This document shows positions 27,504-35,310 of a stretch of DNA of 64,000 bases, in pieces (within the stretch, counting starts at the first letter, position 1; each line of letters begins with the position of its first letter). The stretch comes from Nostocoides sp. GTDB lineage: Bacteria > Actinomycetota > Actinomycetes > Actinomycetales > Dermatophilaceae. The translations under genes and the position numbers were made by a program. Under the pieces are notes generated by a model, which was given only the letters and a program-made list of their open reading frames with translations, did not search any database and was not told where the DNA came from. The stretch covers positions 620,001 to 684,000 of the forward strand of contig JADJVJ010000006.1 in the NCBI GenBank assembly GCA_016716625.1, given 5' to 3'.

Positions 27504-28808
27504 ATGCCCTCGCTCGCCGAGCTCGCCGCGCGCACCCCGCCGGACCGCAACCGGGTCGTCGACTTCCTCCGAGCCCTTGCCATCCTCGTCGTCGCGCTCG
27601 GGCACTGGCTGCTCGCCGCGGTTGTCGTGCGCGACGGGGTCCTCGTCCCGAACGCGCTGCTCAACATCGCCTCGTGGACCCATCCACTGACCTGGATCTT
27701 TCAGGTCATGCCGGTCTTCTTCGTCGTCGGGGGCTATGCGAACGCCCTCTCCTGGCGGTCAGCGCGCGGACGTGGCACGCCATACGCGGGGTGGTTGCGG
27801 GCGCGGATCCAACGGCTCGGCACCCCGGTGGTGCCCCTGCTGCTGGTCTGGCTGGTCATCTGCTCGGTGGCCTACGCCCTCGGGGTGCCCGGGGGGACGC
27901 TGCGGACCGCCTCCCAGGTGGCGCTCGTGCCGACCTGGTTCCTCGCCGCCTATGTCCTGGTCGTGGCGACCACGCCGGTGGCGCTGCGGCTCTGGGAACG
28001 TTGGGGGTGGTGGTCGATCGCCGGTGGGCTGATGCTCGGTGGTCTGGTCGACTGGGTCTCGCTCGGCGGCGGGATCATGGGCGAGGGCGTCTTCGCGGTC
28101 GGGTTCGTGAACTACCTCCTGGTCTGGGGTACCGTCCACCAGTTCGGGTTCGCCTGGCAGGACGGGAGCCTGCACGGGGTCGGGCGCCGAGCGCTGCTCG
28201 TCGTGCTGGGGTTCGGTGCGCTCGTGCTCCTGGTCTGGCGATTGCCGTATCCGATCTCGATGATCGGAGTGGACACCATCGCGGTCAACAACTCCTACCC
28301 GACCCGGGTGACGCTGGGCTTCCTCGGGATGGCACAGGCCGGGGTGTTGCTTCTCGCCGAGCCATGGCTGGCGCGGTGGCTGCGACGACCGGGTCCCTGG
28401 AGGGCCACCATCCTGGTCAACGTGCGCATCATGACCCTCTATCTGTGGCACCTGACCGCGATGGTCCTCGTCATCGGGCTCGCGCTGCTCGCCGGCGGGG
28501 TGGGGCTGCGGGCGGAGCCGCTCAGCAGCACCTGGTGGGCGCTGCGCCCGCTCTGGTATGCCGTCCTGGCCGCGGTGACGGCGGGGGTCATCCTCCTCAT
28601 GGGGCGGTTCGAGCAGGTCCCCCGAGATGCCCGGCCCGCTCCCCCGCTGTGGATCCCGCTGGTCTCCGCCCTGCTCGTCTGCGGGGGCTTGGGTTTGATG
28701 GCTGCTGAGGGGATCGTCTCCGCCGACGGGGTGCGCTGGTGGTGGCCGCTGCTGCCGATCGCGGGAGTGGCCCTGGTGGGCCGTCCGCGCCGATCAGAGG
28801 CGCGCTAG
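27504..28808 (+). CDS. Membrane acyltransferase, acyltransferase-3 family
   Basis: A 434-residue integral membrane protein with about ten hydrophobic helices. The family start is clear: NRVVDFLRALAILVVALGHWLL (family form R-x10-H), followed by FFVVGGYANALSW. LYLWHLTAMVLV lies near residue 317. Such proteins transfer acyl groups to sugars, lipids or cell-wall polymers at the membrane. The ATG at 27504 (MPSLAELAAR) is preferred since the coding character starts there; ATG 27492 or 27495 are alternatives. It converges with the ECF sigma gene, overlapping it by 15 bases. Confidence 0.85.
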   Translation: MPSLAELAARTPPDRNRVVDFLRALAILVVALGHWLLAAVVVRDGVLVPNALLNIASWTHPLTWIFQVMPVFFVVGGYANALSWRSARGRGTPYAGWLRARIQRLGTPVVPLLLVWLVICSVAYALGVPGGTLRTASQVALVPTWFLAAYVLVVATTPVALRLWERWGWWSIAGGLMLGGLVDWVSLGGGIMGEGVFAVGFVNYLLVWGTVHQFGFAWQDGSLHGVGRRALLVVLGFGALVLLVWRLPYPISMIGVDTIAVNNSYPTRVTLGFLGMAQAGVLLLAEPWLARWLRRPGPWRATILVNVRIMTLYLWHLTAMVLVIGLALLAGGVGLRAEPLSSTWWALRPLWYAVLAAVTAGVILLMGRFEQVPRDARPAPPLWIPLVSALLVCGGLGLMAAEGIVSADGVRWWWPLLPIAGVALVGRPRRSEAR

Positions 28809-30032
28809 CCGTTGGGTCAGGTGACGCCGCTCGGTGTCATTGGGACAGCGCGCGATGGCCTCCCGGTAGGCCGCCAGCGCCTCCCCGGGCCGGTCGGCGC
28901 GGGCAAGGAGCTCGGCGCGCACCGCAGGCAGCCGGTGCCCCGGCAGCGTCGTGGGGTCGAGGGCATCGAGGGCCGCCAGTGCGGCGAGCGGGCCATCGGC
29001 CTCGGCAATGGCCACGGCGCGGGCCAACCGCACCGCCGGTGAGGGCGTGAGCGTGCACAGGGCGTCATACAGCCGGACGATGGTGGGCCACCCGGTGGCC
29101 TGCGCGGTCGGGGCGCTCGCATGCTCGGCGGCGATGAGGGCCTGCAGGCGGTAGCCCTCCGCGACCGCACTGCCCAGTGGAGGGCACCCTCGGGCCAGCG
29201 CCAAGCCCTCCTCGATCTCCTCCCGCCGCCACAATCTCCGGTCCTGGTCGGGGAGCAGCACGAGGTCACCGTTCGGACCAAGACGGGCTTCCCGGCGGGA
29301 GTGCTGCAGGAGGCAGAGGGCGAGCAGCGCGCCGAGTTCCGCCGAGTCGGGCACCAGGGCGCGCACGACGCGCACCAGTCTGATGGCCTCACCGGCGAGG
29401 GCGGTGCGCATGAGGTCTTCGCCGGATCCAGCGGCGTACCCGGCGGTGAAGGCGAGGTAGGCGACCTGCCCGACGGTGTCGAGCCGGCCCGGGAGCTCCG
29501 TCCGGGTGGGGATCGCGAACGGGATCCCGGCAGCGACGACCTTGCGCTTACCCCGGGTGATCCGAGCCGCCATCGTCGCCTCGCTGACGAGGAAAAGCCG
29601 GGCAACGTCGGCCGTGGAGACCCCCAGCACAAGACGCAGTGCGAGAGCCGCGGCGACCTCGGGTGCGAGCGCGGGGTGGGTGCACATGAGGACGAGCCGA
29701 AGCAGGTCGTCCTCAACGACAGTGCTGTCCGCCACCTTGACCCCTTCCGGGACACGAGAGTGCTGTTCCACAACGAGCAGAGGCGCTGTGCGGGCGGCCA
29801 TGGACTCCGCACGCAGGCGGTCGAGCACCCGCCGGGACGCCGCGGTGCTGAGCCACCCGGCCGGGTTGTCGGGTATGCCGTCGCGAGCCCACGTGCGTGC
29901 CGCCGCCTCGACCGCGTCGCCGAGGGCGTCCTCGACCAGGTCGAGCCGGCGGTAGCGCGCGAGCAGCAGGGCGACCAAGCGGCCCCACTGCTCGCGCACC
30001 ACCGTGGCGAGGACGTCCTCGGCGCGGGTCAC
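28794..30032 (-). CDS. ECF sigma factor, ECF42 type with C-terminal TPR-like extension
   Basis: A 412-residue sigma factor. Region 2 (about residues 10-75) has ARYRRLDLVEDALGDAVEAA, and region 4 (about 110-165) has LRLVLGVSTADVARLFLVSEATMAARI. The long extension from about 175 on is helical, with TPR-like repeats (LARAVAIAEADGPLAALAALDAL, HRLPAVRAELLARADRPGEALAAYREAI), as in group ECF42, where the extension is needed for activity instead of an anti-sigma factor. Its ATG overlaps the stop of the DGPF gene before it as ATGA. The two DGPF genes and a promoter with TGTCGA and CGTC support the group assignment. The trigger is not known. Confidence 0.9.
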   Translation of the reverse strand: MTRAEDVLATVVREQWGRLVALLLARYRRLDLVEDALGDAVEAAARTWARDGIPDNPAGWLSTAASRRVLDRLRAESMAARTAPLLVVEQHSRVPEGVKVADSTVVEDDLLRLVLMCTHPALAPEVAAALALRLVLGVSTADVARLFLVSEATMAARITRGKRKVVAAGIPFAIPTRTELPGRLDTVGQVAYLAFTAGYAAGSGEDLMRTALAGEAIRLVRVVRALVPDSAELGALLALCLLQHSRREARLGPNGDLVLLPDQDRRLWRREEIEEGLALARGCPPLGSAVAEGYRLQALIAAEHASAPTAQATGWPTIVRLYDALCTLTPSPAVRLARAVAIAEADGPLAALAALDALDPTTLPGHRLPAVRAELLARADRPGEALAAYREAIARCPNDTERRHLTQRLARL

Positions 30033-30382
30033 GGACGGTCGATGACGATGGTGGGCCGGATCTCCACGGCATACCCGTGCGGCAGGATCGAGGCGGCCGT
30101 GATGGCCGCGCCGAGGTCGGGGAGTTCGACGTCGTAGTAACCCCCGATGACCTCGCTGGTCTCGGCGAACGGGCCGTCGGTGGCCACTCGCTGACCGTCA
30201 CGGTGCCGGATCGTGGTCGCCGTGTCCGTACCCGCCAACGGGGCCGAGGACACCAGGCGGCCGTGGTCCCCGACGTAGGCGTCGAAGCGGGCGTGTGCCG
30301 CGAACGCCTCCTGCTGCTCCTGGGCGCTGAGCCGCTCCCAGCCGCCGGGCTCGTGGGCCAACAGGAAGAGGTAGCGGGTCAT
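30029..30382 (-). CDS. YCII-related DGPF-motif protein
   Basis: A 117-residue small alpha/beta protein of the YCII-related (DGPF) family. The name-giving DGPF is at residues 69-72 in ATDGPFAETSEVIGGYYDVE. Members form ferredoxin-like dimers with a putative active-site pocket, but no reaction is established. Conserved linkage to ECF42 sigma factors is the family's best-known feature and is seen here. It overlaps both neighbours by 4 bases (ATGA), so the three genes are translated as a coupled unit. Confidence 0.9.
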   Translation of the reverse strand: MTRYLFLLAHEPGGWERLSAQEQQEAFAAHARFDAYVGDHGRLVSSAPLAGTDTATTIRHRDGQRVATDGPFAETSEVIGGYYDVELPDLGAAITAASILPHGYAVEIRPTIVIDRP

Positions 30383-30750
30383 CCCGCACGCTCCGCATCG
30401 GTGACGACGGGGCGCACTTCGATGCCCTCACCGATCTCGGCGAGCTGCTGGCACAGCTCCATGAGGTCGTCGAGATCACCGCTGCGCACGTGGAAGAAGC
30501 CGCCCACCTGCTCGACGCTCTCGGCGAACGGGCCGTCGGTGACCGGCCCCCCACCGGCCGGGATGGAGCGTGCGGTCTCGGTGTGGTGCAACTCGGCGCC
30601 GCCGATGATCTCGTGGCCCCGTTCGATGAGTTGCTGGGAGAACCGACCGTAGACGGCATACCCCGCCGCCCGTTCCTGGTCGCTCATCTGGGTCCACCAC
30701 CGGTCGGCGTCGCCGAGGATGAGGATGACGTACTCACGCGTGGGGTTCAT
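30379..30750 (-). CDS. YCII-related DGPF-motif protein, second copy
   Basis: A 123-residue paralogue of the next gene, first in the ECF42 operon. DGPF is at residues 72-75 in VTDGPFAESVEQVGGFFHV. The ATG at 30750 has a good ribosome-binding site (aggaggaacc). The predicted ECF42 promoter ends about 50 bases upstream. The conserved N-terminal MSDQERAAGYAVYGRFSQQL segment is shared in pattern with the other copy. Function unknown; duplicated DGPF genes are common in these operons. Confidence 0.9.
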   Translation of the reverse strand: MNPTREYVILILGDADRWWTQMSDQERAAGYAVYGRFSQQLIERGHEIIGGAELHHTETARSIPAGGGPVTDGPFAESVEQVGGFFHVRSGDLDDLMELCQQLAEIGEGIEVRPVVTDAERAG

Positions 30751-30800
30751 GGTTCCTCCTGGTCGCGGGGTCGAGGCGCCGGGCGCGTCCTCACCACTGT

Positions 30801-30827
30801 GACGGATGGGCCGCGCCGGAATCGACA
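30801..30827 (-). promoter_or_regulatory. Putative ECF42-dependent promoter
   Basis: On the minus strand TGTCGA (30822-30827) is followed after 17 bases by CGTC (30801-30804). As I recall, ECF42 promoters have TGTCGA at -35 and CGA/TC at -10, so both elements match. It is placed about 50 bases before the first gene of the DGPF-DGPF-ECF42 operon, which suggests autoregulation. Confidence 0.7.
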
Positions 30828-30845
30828 CGCTCGGGACAGGAACTT

Positions 30846-31190
30846 TCAGTCGGGTGTGGGCGGCGTACGGTTGCGCTCCTCGTAGGCCGCGGCCCAGGCC
30901 GCGAGGTCGGCGCGATACACCGCCATCCGACATCCCCGACGACTGGGCGCCCAGAGGATCCCCTCGGCGGCCCAGTGCTCGGCAGCGACGCCGCGCAGGT
31001 GTTCGGCCAACTCCCCGGAGGCCGTGGTGACCCGCCACCAGGCCACGTTGCCGCCCCAAACCCGCATGATCGAACCCACCTGGCGCGGCCCCATCCCGAC
31101 GAGCGCACCGACGTCTCCATACGAGACGACCCGGCCCGGGGGCACCGCCTCGACGGCGCGCAGCACCCGCTCCACGGCAACGTCATCCAT
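30846..31190 (-). CDS. Alkyltransferase-like protein (MGMT fold, no acceptor Cys)
   Basis: A 114-residue homologue of the DNA-binding domain of O6-alkylguanine-DNA alkyltransferase. Residues 18-45 carry the typical PGRVVSYGDVGALVGMGPRQVGSIMR with the DNA-contacting helix and arginine finger. Where the repair enzymes have P-C-H-R-V, this protein has A50-W51-W52-R53-V54, so the alkyl-accepting Cys is Trp. ATL proteins bind O6-alkylguanine and hand lesions to nucleotide excision repair. The ATG at 31190 overlaps the stop of the RNA methyltransferase gene by 8 bases, so they are probably co-transcribed. Confidence 0.88.
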   Translation of the reverse strand: MDDVAVERVLRAVEAVPPGRVVSYGDVGALVGMGPRQVGSIMRVWGGNVAWWRVTTASGELAEHLRGVAAEHWAAEGILWAPSRRGCRMAVYRADLAAWAAAYEERNRTPPTPD

Positions 31191-31785
31191 GCTGGCGCAC
31201 CCACTCGTACATGGTGATCGCGGCCGCGGCGCCGGCGTTGAGGGAGCGGGTCGACCCGCTCTGGGTGATCTGGACCAGGCGCACACAGGCGACTCGAGCC
31301 TCCGGTGAGAGCCCGGGCCCTTCCTGCCCGAAGACGAGGACGGCCGGGTTGGGGAGCCGCTGCCCTTCCAGGGCCACCGACCCGGGCACGTTATCGACCC
31401 CGATCAGGGGTATGCCGTGCGTCGCACCCCAGGCGTGCAGGTCCGCCACGGTGCCGTGATGAATCTCGTGCTGGTAGCGGTCGGTCACCATGGCGCCGCG
31501 TCGGTTCCACCGCCGCCGGCCGACGATGTGGAATGCCGCAACGTTGAAGGCGTTGGCAGTGCGCACGATGGAACCGATGTTGAAGTCGTGCTCCCAGTTC
31601 TCGATGGCGATGTGCAGCGGTCGTCGGGTGCGGTCCAGCTCGGCGACGATGGCCTCGTGTCGCCAGTACCGGAACCGGTCCTCGACGTTGCGCCGATCAC
31701 CCTGGGCGAGGAGCACCGGGTCGAGACGCTCATCTGCCGGCCACTGCCCCACCCAGGGGCCGACGCCGACCTCGACCTCAGCCAT
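31183..31785 (-). CDS. TrmH/SpoU-family RNA 2'-O-methyltransferase
   Basis: A 200-residue SPOUT enzyme. Motif 1 is ENWEHDFNIGSIVRTANAFNV (about residues 62-82), motif 2 is LVFGQEGPGLS (about 150-160), and motif 3 is VQITQSGSTRSLNAGAAAAITMYEW (about 172-196). The knotted SAM-binding fold methylates a ribose in tRNA or rRNA; which one cannot be told. It sits between the ABC importer ATPase gene (8-base overlap) and the ATL gene (8-base overlap) in what looks like one transcript. Confidence 0.9.
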   Translation of the reverse strand: MAEVEVGVGPWVGQWPADERLDPVLLAQGDRRNVEDRFRYWRHEAIVAELDRTRRPLHIAIENWEHDFNIGSIVRTANAFNVAAFHIVGRRRWNRRGAMVTDRYQHEIHHGTVADLHAWGATHGIPLIGVDNVPGSVALEGQRLPNPAVLVFGQEGPGLSPEARVACVRLVQITQSGSTRSLNAGAAAAITMYEWVRQHG

Positions 31786-32542
31786 CCGCCCGGACCCGGG
31801 AGAGGAACCGGCGAGTCCGCTCCTGTTGCGGATTCCCGAGCACCCGCGCGGGAGGACCCTGCTCGTGGATCACCCCGTCGTGGAGGTAACACACGGTGTC
31901 CGCGACCTCACGGGCGAAGGCCATCTCGTGGGTGTTGAGGACCATGGTCATCCCCTCGGCCTTGAGCTCGGAGAGCAGGTCGAGCACCTCGCCGACGAGT
32001 TCGGGGTCGAGCGCCGAAGTCACCTCGTCGAGGAGCATGAGGACCGGGTCGTTGACCAGGGCACGGGCAATGGCGACCCGCTGCTGCTGGCCACCGGAGA
32101 GGTCATCGGGGCGGGCCTTGGCCTTGTCCTGCAGCCCGACTCGCGTGAGCATGGCCATCGCGCGTTCCTGCGCCTCCGCCTTCGGCCGGCCGTGGACCCG
32201 GGTGGGCGCGAGGGTGATGTTCTCCAGGACGCTGAGGTGCGGAAAGAGGTTGTAGGCCTGGAAGACCACCCCGATCCGGGCGCGCACCTCGTCCTCGTCG
32301 ACCCGTGGGTCGGTGATCTCTTCCCCCGCGAGCCGGATGACGCCGTCGTCGACGCGTTCGAGAAGGTTGATGCAGCGCAGCACCGTGGACTTGCCCGACC
32401 CGGATGCCCCGATGAGCACCACGCACTCGCCGGCCCGAACCTGCAGGCTGATGTCACGCAGGACGACGTTGTCGCCGAACGACTTCCGTACCCCCTCCAG
32501 GGTGAGCACCGGGTCGCCGGCACCGGCCGGGGCATCCCTCAC
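31778..32542 (-). CDS. Polar amino-acid ABC transporter, ATPase
   Basis: A 254-residue ABC ATPase of the GlnQ/HisP type. Walker A is GASGSGKST (about residues 42-50), the signature is LSGGQQQR, Walker B is VLMLLDEVTSALD, and the switch His is in NTHEMAFAREV. The GTG at 32542 overlaps the permease stop as GTGA. It energizes the importer with the next two genes upstream. The close GlnQ likeness suggests uptake of glutamine, glutamate or a related polar amino acid. Confidence 0.93.
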   Translation of the reverse strand: MRDAPAGAGDPVLTLEGVRKSFGDNVVLRDISLQVRAGECVVLIGASGSGKSTVLRCINLLERVDDGVIRLAGEEITDPRVDEDEVRARIGVVFQAYNLFPHLSVLENITLAPTRVHGRPKAEAQERAMAMLTRVGLQDKAKARPDDLSGGQQQRVAIARALVNDPVLMLLDEVTSALDPELVGEVLDLLSELKAEGMTMVLNTHEMAFAREVADTVCYLHDGVIHEQGPPARVLGNPQQERTRRFLSRVRADG

Positions 32543-33393
32543 AGGTGGGCTCCCGATCCGGCGAAGCCCTTGCGGCGGGCATACCAGTCGGTGAACCGCG
32601 CCATCGGGATGGTGAGGGCCACGAAGAGCAGGCCGGCGACGACATACGGGGTGTAGTTGAAGTCGCGGGCGGTCTCGATCTGGGCCGCCCGGATGGCGTC
32701 GATGATGCCGAGTACGGAGATGAGCCCGGAGTCCTTCTGCAGCGAGACGAGGTCGTTCATGAGGGCCGGCATGACCCGGCGCACCGCCTGCGGGAGCACC
32801 ACATGGCGCAGCGACTGCGTGTAGGACAGTCCGAGCGAGCGCGCCGCCGCCCGCTGCGAGGGGTGGATGGACTCGATGCCCGCGCGGAAGACCTCGGCGA
32901 CGTACGCGCCGTAGGAGAGCACGAGCGCCGCACACCCCCAGAAGAGGACGCTGTCCGGCAGCCCCGACAGTCGCAGCGCCGGGGCACCGAACCCGAGGAG
33001 GAGCAGGACGAGCAACAGTGGCAGGCCGCGGAAGACGTCGATGTACGCCGTCGCGAGCAGCCGCAGCGGGAAGAACACCGGCCCACGCAGGGTGCGGAGC
33101 ACCGCGACGAGCAGTCCCAGCACGGCGATGAGCACGGCACAGAGCGCAGCCACCCGGATGTTGAGCCAGAGACCTTCGAGCACCGCCGGAAGCGCCTCGA
33201 CCCCCCGATCCCAGCGCAGATAGGTGCTCTGCACCCGCGGCCACCCCGGGGAACTCACCACGGCGACGGCGAGCCCGCCGAAGACGACGAGGCTGCTCAG
33301 CGCCGCGAGCAGGACCGCGCGCCGGCTGCGGCGTCGGCGGTATGCCGTCCGCTCGCGTTCCCGCGCGGACGGCACCCAGACCTCGAGGGTCAT
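32539..33393 (-). CDS. Polar amino-acid ABC transporter, permease
   Basis: A 284-residue membrane protein of the HisM/GlnP type. A first helix lies at about 27-47, then a loop of about 45 residues, then about five helices. IDVFRGLPLLLVLLLL and the cytoplasmic coupling loop (EVFRAGIESIHPSQRAAARSLGL, near 168-190) are typical. It is translated just before the ATPase and 6 bases after the binding protein, so the order is binding protein, permease, ATPase. Only one permease gene is present, so it probably works as a homodimer. Confidence 0.92.
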   Translation of the reverse strand: MTLEVWVPSARERERTAYRRRRSRRAVLLAALSSLVVFGGLAVAVVSSPGWPRVQSTYLRWDRGVEALPAVLEGLWLNIRVAALCAVLIAVLGLLVAVLRTLRGPVFFPLRLLATAYIDVFRGLPLLLVLLLLGFGAPALRLSGLPDSVLFWGCAALVLSYGAYVAEVFRAGIESIHPSQRAAARSLGLSYTQSLRHVVLPQAVRRVMPALMNDLVSLQKDSGLISVLGIIDAIRAAQIETARDFNYTPYVVAGLLFVALTIPMARFTDWYARRKGFAGSGAHL

Positions 33394-33399
33394 CCCGTG

Positions 33400-34281
33400 C
33401 TACTCGAGCTCGGGCGCACCCTGGCCAGCGAGCCACTGCGTGGCGAGATCGGCGAGGACACCACCGTCGCGAAGAGCATCGACGGCCGAGGCTACGCAGC
33501 CGGTGAGCGGAGAGCCCTTGTCCAGGACCGCGCCGAACTGTTCGACGGCACCGCTGCTCGCCGGCAGCTGACCGACGATGACGCCGTCGTCGAGCTGGGC
33601 GGCGGTCATGTAGAACGCCGTCGGCAGGTCGACCACGATGCCGTCGATGGTCTTGTTCTTGAGCGCCTGCACGGCGAGGTCGTTGCTGTTGTAGACCATG
33701 GGCTTGGTCGTCGGCTTGATCTGCTCGACGATCGCGTCGTAGGACGTGGTGCCCACCTGGGCGCCGAGCTTGGCACCGGCCAGGTCGGCGACCGCCTTCT
33801 TCCCGTCGATCGGGCTGCCCTTGTAGGAGATAACGGTCTGCCGGACGTCGTAGTAGCCCGAGGAGAAGTCGACTGCGCCCTTGCGCTCGTCGCTGATCGA
33901 GACCTGGTTGATGTCGAAGTCGAAGGCCTTCTTGCCCGGCGCGATGGCGGCGTCGAACGGCACGACCACCCAGGTCACCTCGTCCTTGGTGAAGCCGAGT
34001 TGCTCGGCGACCGCATAGGCCACCGCGGACTCATACCCCTTGCCGTTGCTCGGGTCGTCGTCGACAAACCACGGCGGATACGCGGGCTTGTCGGTGCCGA
34101 TGGTCAGTTTGCCCTTGGTCACCGTGGCGAGCGAGTCCTTGGCGCAGGCCTTGGTCGACCCCGAACCGGACGCCGACGGTGAGGTCGAGCCGGAAGGGGT
34201 GTCGGTCGGTGATCCACAGGCGGCTAGCGCCAGGGATGCGGTCAGGGCAAGGGCGGTCAGCGGAGCGCGCAGGCGGGTCAT
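33400..34281 (-). CDS. Amino-acid ABC transporter substrate-binding lipoprotein
   Basis: A 293-residue lipoprotein. The signal peptide ends in the lipobox LALAAC with Cys22, followed by a Ser/Thr/Gly/Pro-rich linker (about 23-45) and a periplasmic-binding-protein type 2 domain of the bacterial extracellular solute-binding family 3: GKLTIGTDKPAYPPW near 57-71 and FDFDINQVSISDERKGAVDFS near 119-139. It is anchored outside the membrane and delivers an amino acid to the permease. The ATG at 34281 gives a proper signal peptide; the frame is open upstream without coding character. First gene of the importer operon. Confidence 0.93.
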   Translation of the reverse strand: MTRLRAPLTALALTASLALAACGSPTDTPSGSTSPSASGSGSTKACAKDSLATVTKGKLTIGTDKPAYPPWFVDDDPSNGKGYESAVAYAVAEQLGFTKDEVTWVVVPFDAAIAPGKKAFDFDINQVSISDERKGAVDFSSGYYDVRQTVISYKGSPIDGKKAVADLAGAKLGAQVGTTSYDAIVEQIKPTTKPMVYNSNDLAVQALKNKTIDGIVVDLPTAFYMTAAQLDDGVIVGQLPASSGAVEQFGAVLDKGSPLTGCVASAVDALRDGGVLADLATQWLAGQGAPELE

Positions 34282-34341
34282 GCCCCGCACTCTAGACGGG
34301 GACGGCAAGCCGCGGCAGGGGCTCGCGCGAACCCGAGACAT

Positions 34342-34365
34342 CCCGGCCCGGCGCTCAGGGCCGGG
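34342..34365. terminator. Hairpin at the end of the DoxX-like gene
   Basis: CCCGGCCC (34342-34349) pairs with GGGCCGGG (34358-34365) around an 8-base loop that contains the stop codon of the DoxX-like gene. It could limit read-through into the importer operon downstream on the same strand. There is no U tract. Confidence 0.4.
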
Positions 34366-35197
34366 CCCGCCCGAGGACGAGATACCCCACGCCATAGGTG
34401 AACAAGAGCGCGGCTAGGTCAAGCCCACCGCCGACCAGGTCGAGATCGGCCCGGACCTGCACGAGTTGCACGATCGCGGCGACCACAAGCAGCGCACCCG
34501 CGCCGGTCACCGCGGCCGCCGAACGCCGTCCGGCGAACCACGCGATGAGCGCCGCCACGGCCAGCAGCGCGAACCCCTGACCGCTGACCCGAATGAGTCG
34601 GAACTGGGTCGGGCCGGAGAGCAGGAAGGGCGCCCAGAGCACGGTCGAGGCAGCCAACACGGTGAGAGCCGCGTCCACCTTCTCCGCACTCCCGCGCAGC
34701 GACCACGAGCTCCACTGGCGCAGCGGACGTGAAGCGAGAACCGCGTCCAGGCCATAGCAGCGCCCCGCGGCGGTCGCCCAAAGCAGGAGATGAGCGGCCA
34801 CCATGAGGTAGTAGGACCAGTGCCACTCATGCGGCGCGAAGAGCACGGTCACACCGATGACGGCACTCATCCCCGCCCCGACCAATGCCCAGGTCCGCAC
34901 CCCCAGGCCGAGGAAGAGCATGACCCCGAGGGTGGTCTCGGCGAGGAGGGTGAACCACCCGAAGAGAGTGAAGTTCGGCAAGACGAGGTTCTCCACGGCC
35001 CAGGAGTAGGGCGGCAGGACCGGGTACTCCACGGCATACCGGGTGAAGCGGTAGAGGTCGTCCGAGCGGTCCTGACCGAAGTCCGGGGGGATCTTCCACG
35101 AGACGTTCTGCATCCACATCAGGCCGACGGCGACGCGGGCGATGGCGATCGCGATGGCGCTCGGGCGGTCGAGTTCGGCGGGGCGGAGATCGGCCAT
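34355..35197 (-). CDS. DoxX/DoxD-like integral membrane protein
   Basis: A 280-residue membrane protein with about seven hydrophobic helices. The N-terminal half shows the DoxX/TQO-small-subunit pattern: an Arg-containing first helix (IAIARVAVGLMWMQNVSWKIPPDF), then GWFTLLAETTLGVMLFLGLGVR. The C-terminal half is a further set of helices with no motif I recognize. DoxX-like proteins are linked to thiosulfate:quinone chemistry or redox protection in a few species, but the function is unknown in most actinobacteria. It is divergent from the glycan operon across 113 bases. Confidence 0.75.
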   Translation of the reverse strand: MADLRPAELDRPSAIAIAIARVAVGLMWMQNVSWKIPPDFGQDRSDDLYRFTRYAVEYPVLPPYSWAVENLVLPNFTLFGWFTLLAETTLGVMLFLGLGVRTWALVGAGMSAVIGVTVLFAPHEWHWSYYLMVAAHLLLWATAAGRCYGLDAVLASRPLRQWSSWSLRGSAEKVDAALTVLAASTVLWAPFLLSGPTQFRLIRVSGQGFALLAVAALIAWFAGRRSAAAVTGAGALLVVAAIVQLVQVRADLDLVGGGLDLAALLFTYGVGYLVLGRARP

Positions 35198-35310
35198 GAG
35201 ACCAGTGAAGCCCCTCAGGCCCCATCGGTCACGGACCCTCGCTGGCCGTAAGGAGGCTGTAAGGGCGTGGCCGGCCCTTCGCCGGTGCTGTGCCGGTAGA
35301 TTCCGTGAGC

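Noticed and set aside
33400..34281. This binding protein as a second GlnH of the PknG system
   Set aside because: It is in an operon with its own permease and ATPase, so it is an ordinary ABC importer component. The sensor GlnH is the one at 49748.
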